64,000 bases of DNA. It comes from Solen grandis. Lineage: Eukaryota; Mollusca; Bivalvia; Adapedonta; Solenidae. The notes beneath the pieces were generated by a model. That model had not been told where the DNA came from and did not search any database. It saw only the letters and a list, made by a program, of their open reading frames with translations. Of this stretch, positions 33,164 to 45,072 are shown piece by piece (positions within the stretch are counted from its first letter, which is position 1; every line of letters starts with the position of its first letter). The DNA is taken from positions 56,375,957 through 56,439,956 of the forward strand of contig CM037777.1 in NCBI GenBank assembly GCA_021229015.1, read 5' to 3'. Position numbers and translations under genes: made by a program.

Positions 33164-35976
33164 CATATATACATCTGTGTCATCATCTTCAAGCTGCTGT
33201 AGAGCTTTCAATGGCTTGAATAGGCGAGTTCTATTCTGTTGAAGGTCTGTTGACACAAAGACAATTTGCCTAGATCCCTGAATCAATGGTAAGGACAGCA
33301 AACGGTAAACAGCCTCTTGTGCGCTCACTTCTCGATGGGTAAGGAATTTCCTAGCTACACTCTTCATTGATGTCTTTGGTCCAAGGTTAATTGAAGAACT
33401 GCTTACAGCTTTTAAAACATCGCCAAGTGTCTTCTCTGGCTTGGATACATATGACGCAACATACATTACACACGCATATGTATTTGTGACAAACTGCACA
33501 TCTAAGTTAGCTTCCCAGCACTTTAACATAGTGGCATTGTAATTATTGATGTTTACTTCATAAGGATTTCTCTTTAAGAGTATAGCTGGTTGACCATGTT
33601 TTGTTTTTATCCAGCCTAATGCTTGCAGATATTCTGGTTCCAACACACCTGATGTCTCCAAGAATTCCTCATATGACATATCATGTGTAGCAACATCATT
33701 GAGCTGTTCATTTACATCATGAAGAATAGCCAAGTAGTGTTCCTGGAGTTGCTTACATGGTGTTTCATCTGGAGGTTTGACTGCAAGAGTTTGTTTCATA
33801 GGGAAACGTGGAAACAGAAATCTGCATGTTTTTCCATGTTTTCTGCAGGCTACTGAATGACTGTGCTTTTGAACTAAATTAAGGGTGTTCTTAAGGTGTT
33901 CATCATCATCTGGCAATGTACAGGAGATATGCTGGTCAATAAAATGTTGTATTTCTTCCTCAGAATTATCTTCAAAATTTGGAGAGTTCTTCACCCAGAC
34001 CAGCATGTGCACATGTGGGGAGCCCCTTTGCTGGAATTCTATGCGAAATTTATAGTCTGTAATTTCTCCAAGAGGTTGTAGTTCTCTGTTTAGAAGAATT
34101 GTCTGCAAGAAAAGTTGGACTCTATTATTGAAATGGCGAGCAGCTGTTACAGGGTTGGAACGAAGATATTCACAACGTTGTTCCCATGAAAGACTTTCTA
34201 TCTCTTCATCCGATAAGGACTTCCCCTGCTGTTTTGCAATTATTCTAATAGTGTCATGCCACTTCAGATCAGCTGCAGAAAGTGTTACAAACCATGTACA
34301 TGGCCCGAGGTGCCTGATCATCCCAAGAAGATCATACAACATCTTGTTGAAATAGGCTGGTGAGCCTCTCACTTTCTGAAGGAAATGTATTCCTAAATCA
34401 CTGCGCACAAAGTTTATTATATTCTTTTTTATATCTCCAACAGTTAGAGTGTCTTCTTTAGCTTTCCGTAAAGCAATTGATAAACAATCTTGTATTTCTT
34501 TTGCTTCACAGCGATATTGTGCATAGAATATATAGTCTATGTTACGGGCAAACCTTCCATCACTGTGGAGCAGTCTCGCTTGAAAATATTTTTTCATAGT
34601 AAGGTTTTTAGGACGTTTCATAGCAAAACCAAACTTTCCTGTTGGAAAAAGCTGAGGGAAACTTAGCTCCTCAGAATGAACATCTGTTTGCATACTTTTT
34701 GGTTTTTTGCCTTCAGCTGGGGCTATATTGAGAATGAAATTTGTATTGGAGCTGATATCTTTAGGTTGTAAACAAGTATTAAAAGGAATACCACTAAGCT
34801 TGCTTCTTTCATCCTCATTTTCATCATTTTCATCATCTTCAATCTTACTTTCTGATTCTTCTTCAGAATCTTCATTGAGAATAACTGAGGAAGTTAATGC
34901 CTCCCACATCTCTGGATCTGACTGCACATTATGTTGTTCCCAGTTTTCATCAAGAAGAACATCTTCATATAAAGGGTTTTGAAGACCATGCTTTAGTATG
35001 TGTAAAGCATTCTTGATTTTTTCAGGACGAATGTTTTGTTTATAAGCATGACCTCTATACTGTAATTTTCTTTTCAACTGTACCATTATCATACTGTCAG
35101 GGGAGGACACACGTGGCAAGACAGACACTGATTCCTCAGGTTCAACTGGTACATTCACTACACATCCATGTATTGACTTTTGTTTACCACGGGGCAAGGC
35201 TAATATTTTCATGAAAGGTATTCTTCTGGAAATGAATATGTTCTCCAAAGAGTTAAGATCACACAGTTGTTGTGGGATTTCATCAAGACCCATGTTATTT
35301 GCTGGTGATAGTTGTGGAATGGTATTCTTCTTTAAGGAGGTTTTACAGTTGTAGCATATGTATTGATCTTCTTCAGACGATCCAAGGTGACACTTTAGAA
35401 GTATACCAGGTGAACCTTCACTGAAGTTGTGTATGTGGAATAAAGTAACACTGTTCTTGTAGAGTAAACGTAAACAACAAGTACAGACATATGTAGGTCC
35501 ATGTTGAATTTGGTCCTTAAAATGAAGTATAGCAGGATCGTGCTGATCAGGAGGAAGCTCTTTTTTTCTTCCTAGCTGAAGTTTTTGCATTTCATGTTCC
35601 GTACTTCACTATTTTCACGTTTTTTCTTCCTAACTGGAGTTTCCCTTGCATTTTCATGTTCACGAACTTCACTTTTTTCACGTCTTTTCTTCCTTACTGG
35701 AGTTTCCCTTGCATTTTCATGTTCACGTACTTCACTATTTTCACGTTTTTTCTTCCTAGCTGGAGTTTCCCTTGCATTTTCATGTTCACGTACTTCACTA
35801 CTTGCCCGTTTGCATTTTCTCACTTTGGCATCACATATTTTTTCTGCAGAACGAAATGCAGGGTTGTTTCTGACTCTGTTTATATAGTCTCTTTTTTGTA
35901 GTTTTCGTCTTTGATGCTGCTCTTGCCTGCGTCTCTGATCACTGAGGTAGAGATTCAATCTGCTACAATGCTCGAC
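33164..35976 (-). CDS. Helentron Rep (HUH nuclease) exon, with one frameshift
   Basis: Acceptor TTCATCTACAG at 35977; donor at 33164. The first 135 residues are basic and contain near-identical 21-residue repeats (EVREHENARETPVRKKKREN). The frame then breaks at about 35570-35605, where a further repeat copy has lost single bases. The next 812 residues (from Met at 35590) hold a Cys-rich finger (CTCC at 36-39, CYNC at 79-82), the Helitron-like N-terminal region (SEELSFPQLFPTG; 306-318), the HUH motif SPHVHML (524-530), KTCRFLFPRFP, and the double-Tyr motif YVASYVSK (Y710, Y714) that makes the covalent link to cleaved DNA. Either the gene is very recently broken or the frameshift is a sequencing error. 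Confidence 0.92.
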
Positions 35977-36182
35977 CTGTAGATGAATACCTTGAATTAT
36001 TATATGGTACATTAAACATCATAATTGTGTATTAGTGTCAATATACAAATAAATTTCACTGCATAAAATGAAAATCTCAAAACACTAGGAATCCATCTGA
36101 ATTACACTATATATGCAGAATCTTAATTAGGACTTTCTGCCTAAAGCAGAAAGTCCTATTGGGTTTGTTATGTTTATTATTA

Positions 36183-38855
36183 TTACGGCTTTCCGCAACC
36201 TGCGGAAAACGTATAGGGTTTGTTATGTTTATTCTTATTATTATTATTATTATTATTATTCCTTTTTTTCCAACCAAATCTAAGAGTTAATTTCGGTATG
36301 TTGTCAGTGTCTAAGCAACATGAAAATTAAATTGCCTCGACAAAAACTTATAAATTTTTAAATTCAATAATTTTTAATTTTCAATGACGTCAATTGACGT
36401 CAGACTTGACGTCAGCTTCAAAAGTTTGTTCGCGCTCTAGAGCCTCTATTTTTTGATATTTTATCTTGATATTTTCACAGAAGATGTATGTTATGATGTA
36501 GATGTGCACCTTATCTTTCAAATTTTTAAATTCGAAAAATTTAAGAATTTATGGCAAAACCGAGTTTCGAACTTTGGTCCTAAAACTATTATTTAATGTT
36601 ACAAAGGCTACTGATGAGATAGAAGCATGAAAATTGGACAGCTTATTGGCCCAGAGGTCTACTTTCTTTTCTCTGAAAGATTTCCTTTTAAGTCACGTGG
36701 TTATGACGTCATTTAATGGACAAAATCCTATTTTTTCAAAGATTTCTCTCGTCTGGCATCATACATTTTGAGTCAATTTTAATGAAATTGAAATTGCAGC
36801 GATAAAAAAGTATCTTTTTATACATTCAATCATTTTCAATTTTCATTGGCGTCATATGACGTCAGATTTGACGTCAGCTTCAAAAGTTTGTTCGCGCTCT
36901 ACAGCCTTCAATATAGGTCCGATTATCTTGATATTTTTACAAAAGATGTATTTTAGGATGTAGATGTTCACCTTGGCATTCAAATTGCCAAATTCGAAAA
37001 GATTAAGATTTTATGGCAATACCGAGTTTCGAACTTTGGTCAAAAATTAAATTTAAATGTTACAAAGCCCCCTGATGCGTTACAAGCATGAAAATTGGAC
37101 AGCTTATCGGCATAGAAGTTTACGTTCTATTTTCTGAATGAATTTCTCTTTAGTCATGTGGTTATGACGTCATCAAAAAGACAAAAAAACATGTCTCTTT
37201 AAAGATTTCTTTCGCTCCGATATCATGAATTTAAAGTCAATCTTAATTATATCTTCAGAATTGATAGAGTTAAAATTGAAGTGATGCATACTGCAAGAAA
37301 TGTTTGTTTTGTCACGTGATTATGACGTCATGCATACTTAAACAATAATTATTTTGAAAAATTATATAAAATCGCCAATTAGACCAATGAACTTAAACTT
37401 TTCAAAATGTAGAAACTTAGTACGTTCATAAGGTCTTGAAAATTTCAAGTGATTACGTCATCAAACATGGCAGTTATTCATGTTTGATGGAATGCCTGCT
37501 TGAAAATGTGAAAACAAACCTGTTCGCATTCTCGAAGATACTTTTTTTTTCTTGATTAATAAAACGTTAGCTGAACATGTCCTTGCAAAAAAGATATTTT
37601 TCTTTAGTCACTTGATTTTGACGTCGTCAAAATATAAAAAATATTCATTTCAATACGTATTCGCGCTCCAGCGTCATGAGCATTGATGCCAATCTTAAGC
37701 ATACTTTATAGAATTTATGTTGTGTAACTTGTTTATGACAACATTGATTTGTAAGCAAAATATATTAAAAAGATCAAAAGATTGTATATATTAACTTTAA
37801 ATAAGTAATAATGCCGTACCTTAACATGCGCGAAAAGTCCAGAAAATTTCAAGTGATTACGTTTTCAAACATGACTTATTCATGTATTTCGTAGAAGGGC
37901 TTATTCATGGAAATCTATTAATTTGCAGAAAGACATGTAAGTGGTCATTGGGTTGGTTGAGCAAGATCCGATTGTTCTTTTGCAGGAATGAATGCCTGCG
38001 TTGAATAGTGAATTGTGATACGTTTTTGAGTAAATGAGTCGCATTTACGATGAATTAGTATAATTATACTAGAGCCAGAAAACCTTTACGGAAATCTTAT
38101 TGCATTTGCTATCACGGCTTTCTGAAAACCTGAAGAAAATGACAAATACATGTATATCTTCCTATCGATTTTTATATTTTCTAAATGTTTAACGGTTTCT
38201 TTTTCTAAATCTTTAAAAATAAGGAAATATACAAAGCAAAAGAATAGTTGACAGTTTCAAGACTTTTATATCGTTAATTACATAGAAATAAGAAATTATT
38301 TTCATTATTTTGCTTACACCTCTGCCTTTGTTTCCCTCTAATTTTGCAAATGTAAAACTCAATCAATTTAAAGGTTGAAAGTAATCGATTTTAAAGTATT
38401 TTTTCTTTTTTACAATTTCAATTGTGGATCAAATTGTAATGAATACATGTTAAGCCATATGCTTACAAAGAAAAAGATATTAAATAAAGAATAAAAAAAA
38501 TCGATTGAATAACGTAAAAAAAAAAAAAATCTTGAGGATATTATTATCTTAAAATTTTCCTTTTTTTTTTTTTTTTTAATGATAGAAAACGGGTGCATAA
38601 TCAAATAAGATCCATATTTATGCTTTCTCAATATCTTCTTAAGAAGAAGAAAAAAAAAAAAAAAAAAAGATTTAAAGCTTATTTTTGAACATAATCGTAA
38701 GTATGTATTTAAGATAATGATGATTTACGTATGACATCATACATTATTATGCATCATTATTCCATTTTCTTTTTGTATTAACTTATAAATTTAATACCTT
38801 TGAAATAAGCAAACGGAAAGCCGCTTCGTTTGTATCTTAAACAAACGACTTCTAG
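36183..38855 (+). mobile_element. Non-autonomous Helentron-like element E2, nested in E1
   Basis: Starts TTACGGCTTTCCGC (hairpin TTTCCGCaacctGCGGAAA). Ends with the inverted CGGAAAGCCG, a hairpin TCGTTTG/CAAACGA, and CTAG at 38852-38855. It sits in a TTATTATTA microsatellite in E1, so exact edges are ambiguous by a few bases. The core has two or more ~465-bp units (TTGACGTCAGCTTCAAAAG near 36407 and 36869) related in design to those of E1. Confidence 0.85.
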
Positions 38856-40370
38856 TTATTATTATTATTATTATTCTTTTCTTCTTCCTAACTAAACGCT
38901 TATTTTTATATGTTGCAATAGTCCTAGGACGATGAAATTTTTATGGCGTATTAGTCACGTGAGGAAATTTTGATTTCAATGATTTTCAGCACCCTATGAC
39001 GTCATATGACGTCACAGCTAAAAATAGTGAAAAATGGTGTTCGCGCTCTACAGCCGTCATTTATGGTCGGATTTTCTTCAAATTTTCACAGATGGTACAT
39101 CTTGAATCAAAGGTGTGCATATCCTGTCAGCTAACCTAAATTCCGAAAGACCGAAGTTCTGTGGCTGAAATAAGATTCGAACATAGGACCGAAAATTTCA
39201 TTTAAGGATTAAAGAGCTTCAGGATGAGATAGAAAGTTGAAACTTACACAGTTTGCAGTTCTGCAGAATTTCTACATATATTTTGAGTGGTGACGTCATA
39301 TGACGTCATGTGACTTCATAGGCATACTTCTAAATTTTCATTTTCGGGCAATGATTTCGACATGATGCCAGTTGTTCAGAGTAATGAAAATTTCAGAGAT
39401 ATGACAGTAAAGTATGCGTTTTTGAACAAAAGCATCTTCAGCACCCTATGACGTCACATGATGTCACAGCTAAAAGTAGTGAAAAATGGTGTTCGCGCTC
39501 TACAGCCGTCATTTATGGTCGGATTTTCTTCAAATTTTCACAGATGGTACATTTTGAATCAAAGGTGTGCATATCCTGTCAGCTAACCAAAATTCCGAAA
39601 GACCGAAGTTCTGTGGCTGAAATAAGATTCGAACATAGGACCGAAAATTTCATTATAGGATAAAAGAGCTTCAGGATGAGATAGAAAGTTGAAACTTACA
39701 CAGTTTGCAGTTCTGCAGAATTTCTACATATATTTTCAGTCGTGACGTCATATGACGTCATGTGACGTCATAGGCATACTTCTTAATTTTCATTTTAGGG
39801 TAATGATTTCGACATGATGCCAGTTGTTCAGAATAATGAAAATTTCAGAGTTATGACAGTAAAGTATGCGCTTTTGAATAAAAGCATCTTCAGCACCCTT
39901 TGACGTCACATGACGCCACAGTTAAAAATAGTGAAAAATGGTGTTTGCGCTCTACAGCCGTCATTTATGGTCGGATTTACTTCAAATTTTCACAGATGGT
40001 ACATCTTGAAACTAAGGTGTGCATATCCTGTCAGCCAACCGAATTTCCGAAAGACCGAAGTTCTGTGGCTGAAGTAAGATTCGAACATAGGACCGAAAAT
40101 TTCATTTTAGGATGAAAGAGCTTCAGGATAAGATAGAAAGTTGATACTTACACAGTTTGCAGTTCTGCAGAATTTCTACATATATTTTGAGTCGTGACGT
40201 CATATGACGTCATGTGACGTCATAGGCATACTTCTTAATTTTCATTTTAAGGGTAATGATTTTGACATGATGCCAGTTGTTCAGAATAATGAAAATTTCA
40301 GAGTTACGACAGTAGAGTATGCGCTTTTGAACAAAAGAATTTTCAGCACCCTATGACGTCATGTGACATC
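36380..40370. promoter_or_regulatory. Clustered TGACGTCA palindromes (CRE octamers)
   Basis: Around twenty TGACGTCA or one-mismatch copies, often two or three in 30 bp (for example near 36385-36412, 36850-36880, 39291-39320, 39743-39772 and 40194-40222). TGACGTCA is the consensus CREB/ATF site. Whether any factor binds here is unknown. Confidence 0.6.
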
Positions 40371-40714
40371 AAAGCTAAAAGAAGTCCATACGAAAAAAAA
40401 TAAAAGAGTAAAGGGTAGAGAATTTAATATATATTCTTTCTAACAGAATTAATCTTAATATTTTTCAATTTTAGCAGAAAGTCCTATCATTCGTATCAAC
40501 GAATGAAATCTAGTTATCTTTAACTTTATCAATTTTCGTTCTTACTCGACCAAGACTTGAATAATTGCAAAAAACAACTGGAAAATAGGCTAAAATAAAT
40601 GTTGCGATTGAAATTATGAAACAATTAAATATTGTTTGACCTTAAGAAAAAGAAATTCAGTCATTACAGAAATTTACCAAAATTTGACAAATCCTAAATT
40701 TAGTCTACCTTTAC

Positions 40715-40832
40715 TTGTTCCTCTGGAGCCTGGTTAATTTCTTCACTTTCTGCATGGCTTTGTAGTTGTTTCCGCAACTCACGGACTTTGCGAACTTCAG
40801 CAAAGCCTGACCCTTTTTTTTTCCTAGGCATT
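40715..40832 (-). CDS. Helentron Rep gene, first coding exon
   Basis: ATG at 40831 directly after a strong acceptor (TTCTTCTTCTTTCAG|A), so a 5' untranslated exon probably lies upstream. Encodes a very basic start, MPRKKKGSGFAEVRKVRELR, that continues KQLQSHAESEEINQAPEEQ and looks helical with nuclear-localisation character. The donor is GT at 40714 (alternative 40708). Phase 0 agrees with the acceptor at 35977, giving EEQ-VEHCSRLNLY. The link to the Rep exon is inferred from splice phase and position. Confidence 0.65.
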
Positions 40833-41960
40833 CTGAAAGAAGAAGAAGAATCCTATAAATGAAAGGAATAAAGAGAAACAACATTTTTATCTATTGATGG
40901 CTGTTCTTTAGAGTAGTCCTGTATGCTGAATTAAAGTATTCTGTCACTAGGAGTTTTTGAATTTATAAAATTTATTGTTAACAAAAGTACATTTATATTT
41001 GTAAATAAAAGTACATGTAAAAATATAAACTTAAATACATTTATATATGTTAACAAAAGTACATTTATAAATTTTTAAAGTAAAGTACATATTATGAAAA
41101 TTGGGTGAATTTAGAAATGTGAGCTCTTTCATTCTTTATATATACGACAAACAAAACTACTAGGATATAATGTGATATTTGGTCATCATTTAAAGCAAAT
41201 GTGATTTAATTCAATGATACTTACTTAAGATTGCACTATATGTACAACTTATGACCCCCCCCCCCACCCCACCCATAGGTTCAATTTTGACCCAAAGACT
41301 AAAATTTGTGAAAAGTTGTTTAACTGCTCCATAACATGAACCTACATACCATATATAATTTATATGTCCTAGGCCCTATAATGATGCTTTGGTGTCCAAA
41401 ATTTTGCATGAAATTATAATATTTTAACTTAATATTTTAACTTAGTACAAGATTCATGGAGGAAAGATATAAGTTTCATCAAAATTTGTAAAGTAATATA
41501 TGATATGTTATTTAAAAAAAAAATGTTGACCAAATAAAATGATACGTGGTGATCCTAAAGTCCCACTTGAGCATATTGTTTTCAGATGAGCTACACATAT
41601 ATATATTTACTTTAAATGATGTTTCAAGGCACCACCACATGGAGGTAGATCACAAGTCAATGCAAGCAAATACAAACAACAAATAAGGCAACTATGTCTA
41701 GGTTACTATGGAAATGCAAGCATGATATGCAAAGGTTTGGAAATGAAAGTTTCAATTGTGCCTAAATGGTAAGGAAAGTTAGGGATGTTTCATGTCATGC
41801 ATATATAGGAAAAGCAAAAAAGAAGTAGAACTATCCCTGTAGGTGATTAATATTGCCAATACCTTGCTATTTATCAAGCTATATCACTCTGTCTGGGTGT
41901 TTTTCAGTCTGGATACACTGTTGTAGAAGAAGTTTATATCAATGTCTATGAGTGTATATT
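40833..41960 (-). other. Helentron non-coding region
   Basis: Between the first Rep exon and the duplicated block. Contains a C-rich run near 41252-41270. No reading frame supported. Confidence 0.5.
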
Positions 41961-41964
41961 TATC

Positions 41965-43275
41965 AGTCTGGAAACACTGTAGATTATATCACTATGTCCT
42001 TGATGAACACTGCATTGTCAGCTGATTCTCTTCTATGCCTCATCTTTGACCTGAATTTTTTTTTTATTTATTAGAAATGTATGAGAGAAATTGCCAAAGT
42101 CAAACTGGTTTACTTGTATGAAAAATAGCAATTAAGAAAAGGTGTGGACAAAAGTTTGACGTTGGCATTCAACTCTAAAATTAACAGCAGAACATAACTA
42201 ACATTAAATAAATCAATATCAAGCAAGAAGTCAAAAGTAACAGATGCATATTTATACATCTGAGCTCTAAATTATTGTATATAATACCATATAAATGCCC
42301 TTATGTCAAGGAAGTAAATGCATCCTTATATCAAGGAAGTGAATGCATTTCAGAGTGAAGACTAGGATGCTTGTTATAGAATATTTTAAAAAAAATTTTA
42401 AAAAACACAATCTGAGAAACACAATTGTATAATGAGAAGATAATGGTTTCAAAAAGTGTCCTTGAACATACAATAGCATTGACAAAAACAAAAACAAAAT
42501 ATACTTAAGGGATGAGGATAAAAGTAAGCAAATCTAAAATGTTTATGACAGTCTGCATACAAAGCACTACATCATACATTTACAGCATACATCTAAAATA
42601 TAGGCAATATTTGTTGCTTTTTTTTGTGTTTGCATCTCGAAACACTATAGATTATATCACTATGTCCTTGACGAACACTTCAATGTCAGCTGATTCTCAT
42701 CTATGCCTCATCTTTGACCTGATTTTTTTTATTTAATAGAAATGTATGAGAGAAATTGCCAAAGTCAAACTGGTTTACTGGTATGAAAAATATTTATAAT
42801 GAAAAGGTGTGGACAAAAGTTTGACGTTGGCATTCAACTCTGAAATTCACAGCAGAACATAACTAACATTAAATAAATCAATATCAAGCAAGAAGTCAAA
42901 AGTAACAGATGCATATTTATACATCTGAGCTCTAAATTATTGTATATAATACCAAATAAATGCCCTTATATCAATGAAGTGAATGCATTTCAGAGTGAAG
43001 ACTAGGATGCTTGTTATAGAATATTTTTAAAATGAATATACCCAAGAACTTATTAACAGCAAAACACAATACTGAGAAACACAATTGTGTAATTAGTTGA
43101 TAATGGTTTCAAAAAGTGTCCTTGAACATACAATAGCATTGACAAAAACAAAAACAAAATATACTTAAGGGATGAGGATAAAAGTAAGCAAATCTAAAAT
43201 GTTTATGACAGTCTTTATGCATCCATCTAAAATATAAGCAATATTTGTTGCTGTTTTTTGTGTTTGCATATTGCT
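41965..43275. repeat. Tandem duplication of ~660 bp downstream of the coiled-coil ORF
   Basis: About 41965-42610 and 42640-43270 are aligned copies with an offset of 660-668 bp (CTTGAACATACAATAGCATT at 42461 and 43121; ACTATGTCCTTGA at 41991 and 42659), roughly 90% alike by eye. The right copy abuts the stop codon of the ORF at 43285 and may be its 3' untranslated region. Confidence 0.9.
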
Positions 43276-43284
43276 TAGTCCACT

Positions 43285-44022
43285 TTATTGTTTGTTCTTA
43301 TCATCCTTATCTTTGCCAGCAGTTTCACCTTCCACAAAGTCTTCATCAAAGAATGTGCTTGGAACTTCACCAATCATAATTTCATCCTTCATGGTCTTGA
43401 CCTTTGCCCGGAGATCGCTGTTTTCCCTATGTAGGTGAAGATTTTGCTTCTCCAGTGAATCCATTCTTTGGTTAAGAGCTGCAGTCTTTGCCTGGATGTT
43501 CTTCAGAGAAAAAGCACAGTGGCTAAGGAAAGCAGCCGATTGTCTTTTCAACTTTTCCAAGCCTTCCCTGGCTTCATTAGTCTCGCCAACCATCATAGAG
43601 TAAAGTACAGCTTTAAATTTTGTGTCTAAGTCTTCCTTGAAAGAGTGAAGGCTATAAGAAAACTCATCTAGACCAGTCTTAGGCACTTTTGGAGATGGAC
43701 TCTTTGTAGCAGCATCTGTAGTGGACAGACGTTTTCCAGATGGCGATTGAGTGCAGAAAAGAGCCCTGGATGTGCTTGGAGACATATTTGTGTCAGAGTC
43801 TTTCTTGAAGGAGTGTAAGTTACTAGAAAACTTCCCAAGACCAGGCATATTGGGGGATGGACTCTGCATGGACAATGATGCATCATTATCATCTGTGGTG
43901 GACAGACTACTTCCAAATGGTGATGGGCTGCTGAAGACTACCTTGGCTTCAGTTGCTGACTGCTCATCAGGAGATAGAGTAGGGCTGTTTGAAGCAGATG
44001 GGCTGGATTTCTGCGAGCTCAT
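43285..44022 (-). CDS. Helentron-borne Ser/Pro-rich coiled-coil protein, unknown function
   Basis: A 245-residue open frame on the same strand as Rep-helicase and inside the element ends. Residues 1-30 are Ser/Pro-rich. Two related ~55-residue modules follow (about 30-78 and 88-133), each with an SPSP stretch, SxxLSTTD, and a closing GL(G/D)(K/E)FSxxLHSFK(K/E)D. Residues about 150-215 form a predicted coiled coil (REGLEKLKRQ, LNQRMDSLEKQNLHLHREN). The tail is acidic, then Lys-rich. An acceptor-like TATATTTCCAG lies about 15 bp before the ATG. No catalytic motif seen and no family recognised. It could be a DNA-binding or oligomerising accessory protein of the transposon, or a captured host gene. 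Confidence 0.6.
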   Translation of the reverse strand: MSSQKSSPSASNSPTLSPDEQSATEAKVVFSSPSPFGSSLSTTDDNDASLSMQSPSPNMPGLGKFSSNLHSFKKDSDTNMSPSTSRALFCTQSPSGKRLSTTDAATKSPSPKVPKTGLDEFSYSLHSFKEDLDTKFKAVLYSMMVGETNEAREGLEKLKRQSAAFLSHCAFSLKNIQAKTAALNQRMDSLEKQNLHLHRENSDLRAKVKTMKDEIMIGEVPSTFFDEDFVEGETAGKDKDDKNKQ

Positions 44023-44039
44023 TGTTCAGATTTTTACCT

Positions 44040-45072
44040 GGAAATATAGTTACCTATACTGCTAGGGTGCTGGAATATGATGATATGATGAAAACAGAAT
44101 TCCAAACTTACTGTAAAGTCAGACCACTACACGATTCAATTTAATTGAAATCGCACATCAGTTCTTGAAGAATTTACAATTTTGAAGTACAGTATTTAAA
44201 TGCTTACTACAACATAAAGCAGAGAAAAGGACAAAAAATGACTTAAAAAAAAAAAATTTTGTTCCCAAGGATTTTTAACCTTTATCTTGTAAGGAATAAT
44301 GTGATTTTCCTTCTTAAAGTAATCATCTGACTCTACAGTAAATACCAAAACTAAACCATGGTCATTTAGCCACCAAGGAATATACTCCAAAAAACAATTC
44401 GCATAGCACCGAGAGAAATAAAAAACATAAAGCTACCACAACCATTCAATAAGGGTAGAACTATTTGCTACAGGTTATATATGGCTACTTAAAGCACTAC
44501 ACCAAACACCAAGGGTTAGATGTGTTAAAGGTGAGTATATTTCAAAGTGTTTCCAGGCACAACCACACATGCCTTAACATATTATAATACATGCAGTTGA
44601 CACAAAAAATAGGTCAATTATATGATTTGCTAGTGCAATAACTTTGCAAAAAATGGTAGAACATCACCTTAGATCTGTGTGTTTTTTTCATTAGAATTCT
44701 GAATTGACCTAATTTTTCAGCTAAGGCATGCTCGAGGAGGTAGACCATGGAACACTGCATCTAGCTCAAAAAGCTTAAGCCAGGAACTTGGAACAAACAA
44801 TTATATATGTTTTTTTCTTATTTTTTTAACCAGAAAACAGTTCATTTCATACAAAGGTATTTTACATGGATTTTTTTTCAAGTAATTCAACAAGATATAT
44901 GTTATGCATACATGCAAAAGCTAGATACAATGTTTATAGGGATAATACCAAATAATATGTATGAACTGCCATACATTTGGTACCATACCCTATGTGCCCA
45001 CATCAAAGCAAAATTACAACATGAAAGAACAGAAGACACTGTTACCTTTCTCACCTATCTTCTTTGGCATTG
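44040..45072 (-). other. Helentron 5' non-coding region
   Basis: Upstream of the coiled-coil ORF. No domain-bearing frame. May contain the promoter, but no core promoter motif stands out. Confidence 0.4.

Larger units (their letters stand above)
36127..40513 (+). mobile_element. Non-autonomous Helentron-like element E1
   Basis: Starts TTAGGACTTTCTGC with its own hairpin (AGGACTTTCTGC ctaaa GCAGAAAGTCCT). It ends with the inverted GCAGAAAGTCC, a hairpin CATTCGTatcaACGAATG, aaat, then CTAG at 40510-40513 and a host T. This matches the DINE-1/Helentron layout: subterminal inverted repeats, 3' hairpin, CTAG end. The core holds three ~452-bp tandem units (starts 38988, 39439, 39891, partial 40344). 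It is opposite in orientation to its host gene and itself hosts E2. Confidence 0.85.
35977..40714 (-). other. Long intron of the Rep-helicase gene
   Basis: Starts at donor CAA|GTAAAG (or six bases later at AAG|GTAGAC; both are phase 0) and ends at TTCATCTACAG. Nearly all its length is the two nested elements E1 and E2. Without them it would be about 350 bp, like the second intron. Confidence 0.65.

Noticed and set aside
33896..34982. Plus-strand open frames within the Rep exon
   Set aside because: Antisense shadows of the Rep coding sequence.
35585..35901. Plus-strand frames with repeated FFLTGVSLAFSCSRTSLF-like sequence
   Set aside because: Antisense of the charged Rep repeats; the hydrophobic look is a consequence of reading Lys/Glu-rich codons backwards.
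39448..40115. Two similar 71-residue plus-strand frames
   Set aside because: They are the same segment of adjacent ~452-bp tandem units of element E1, not paralogous genes.
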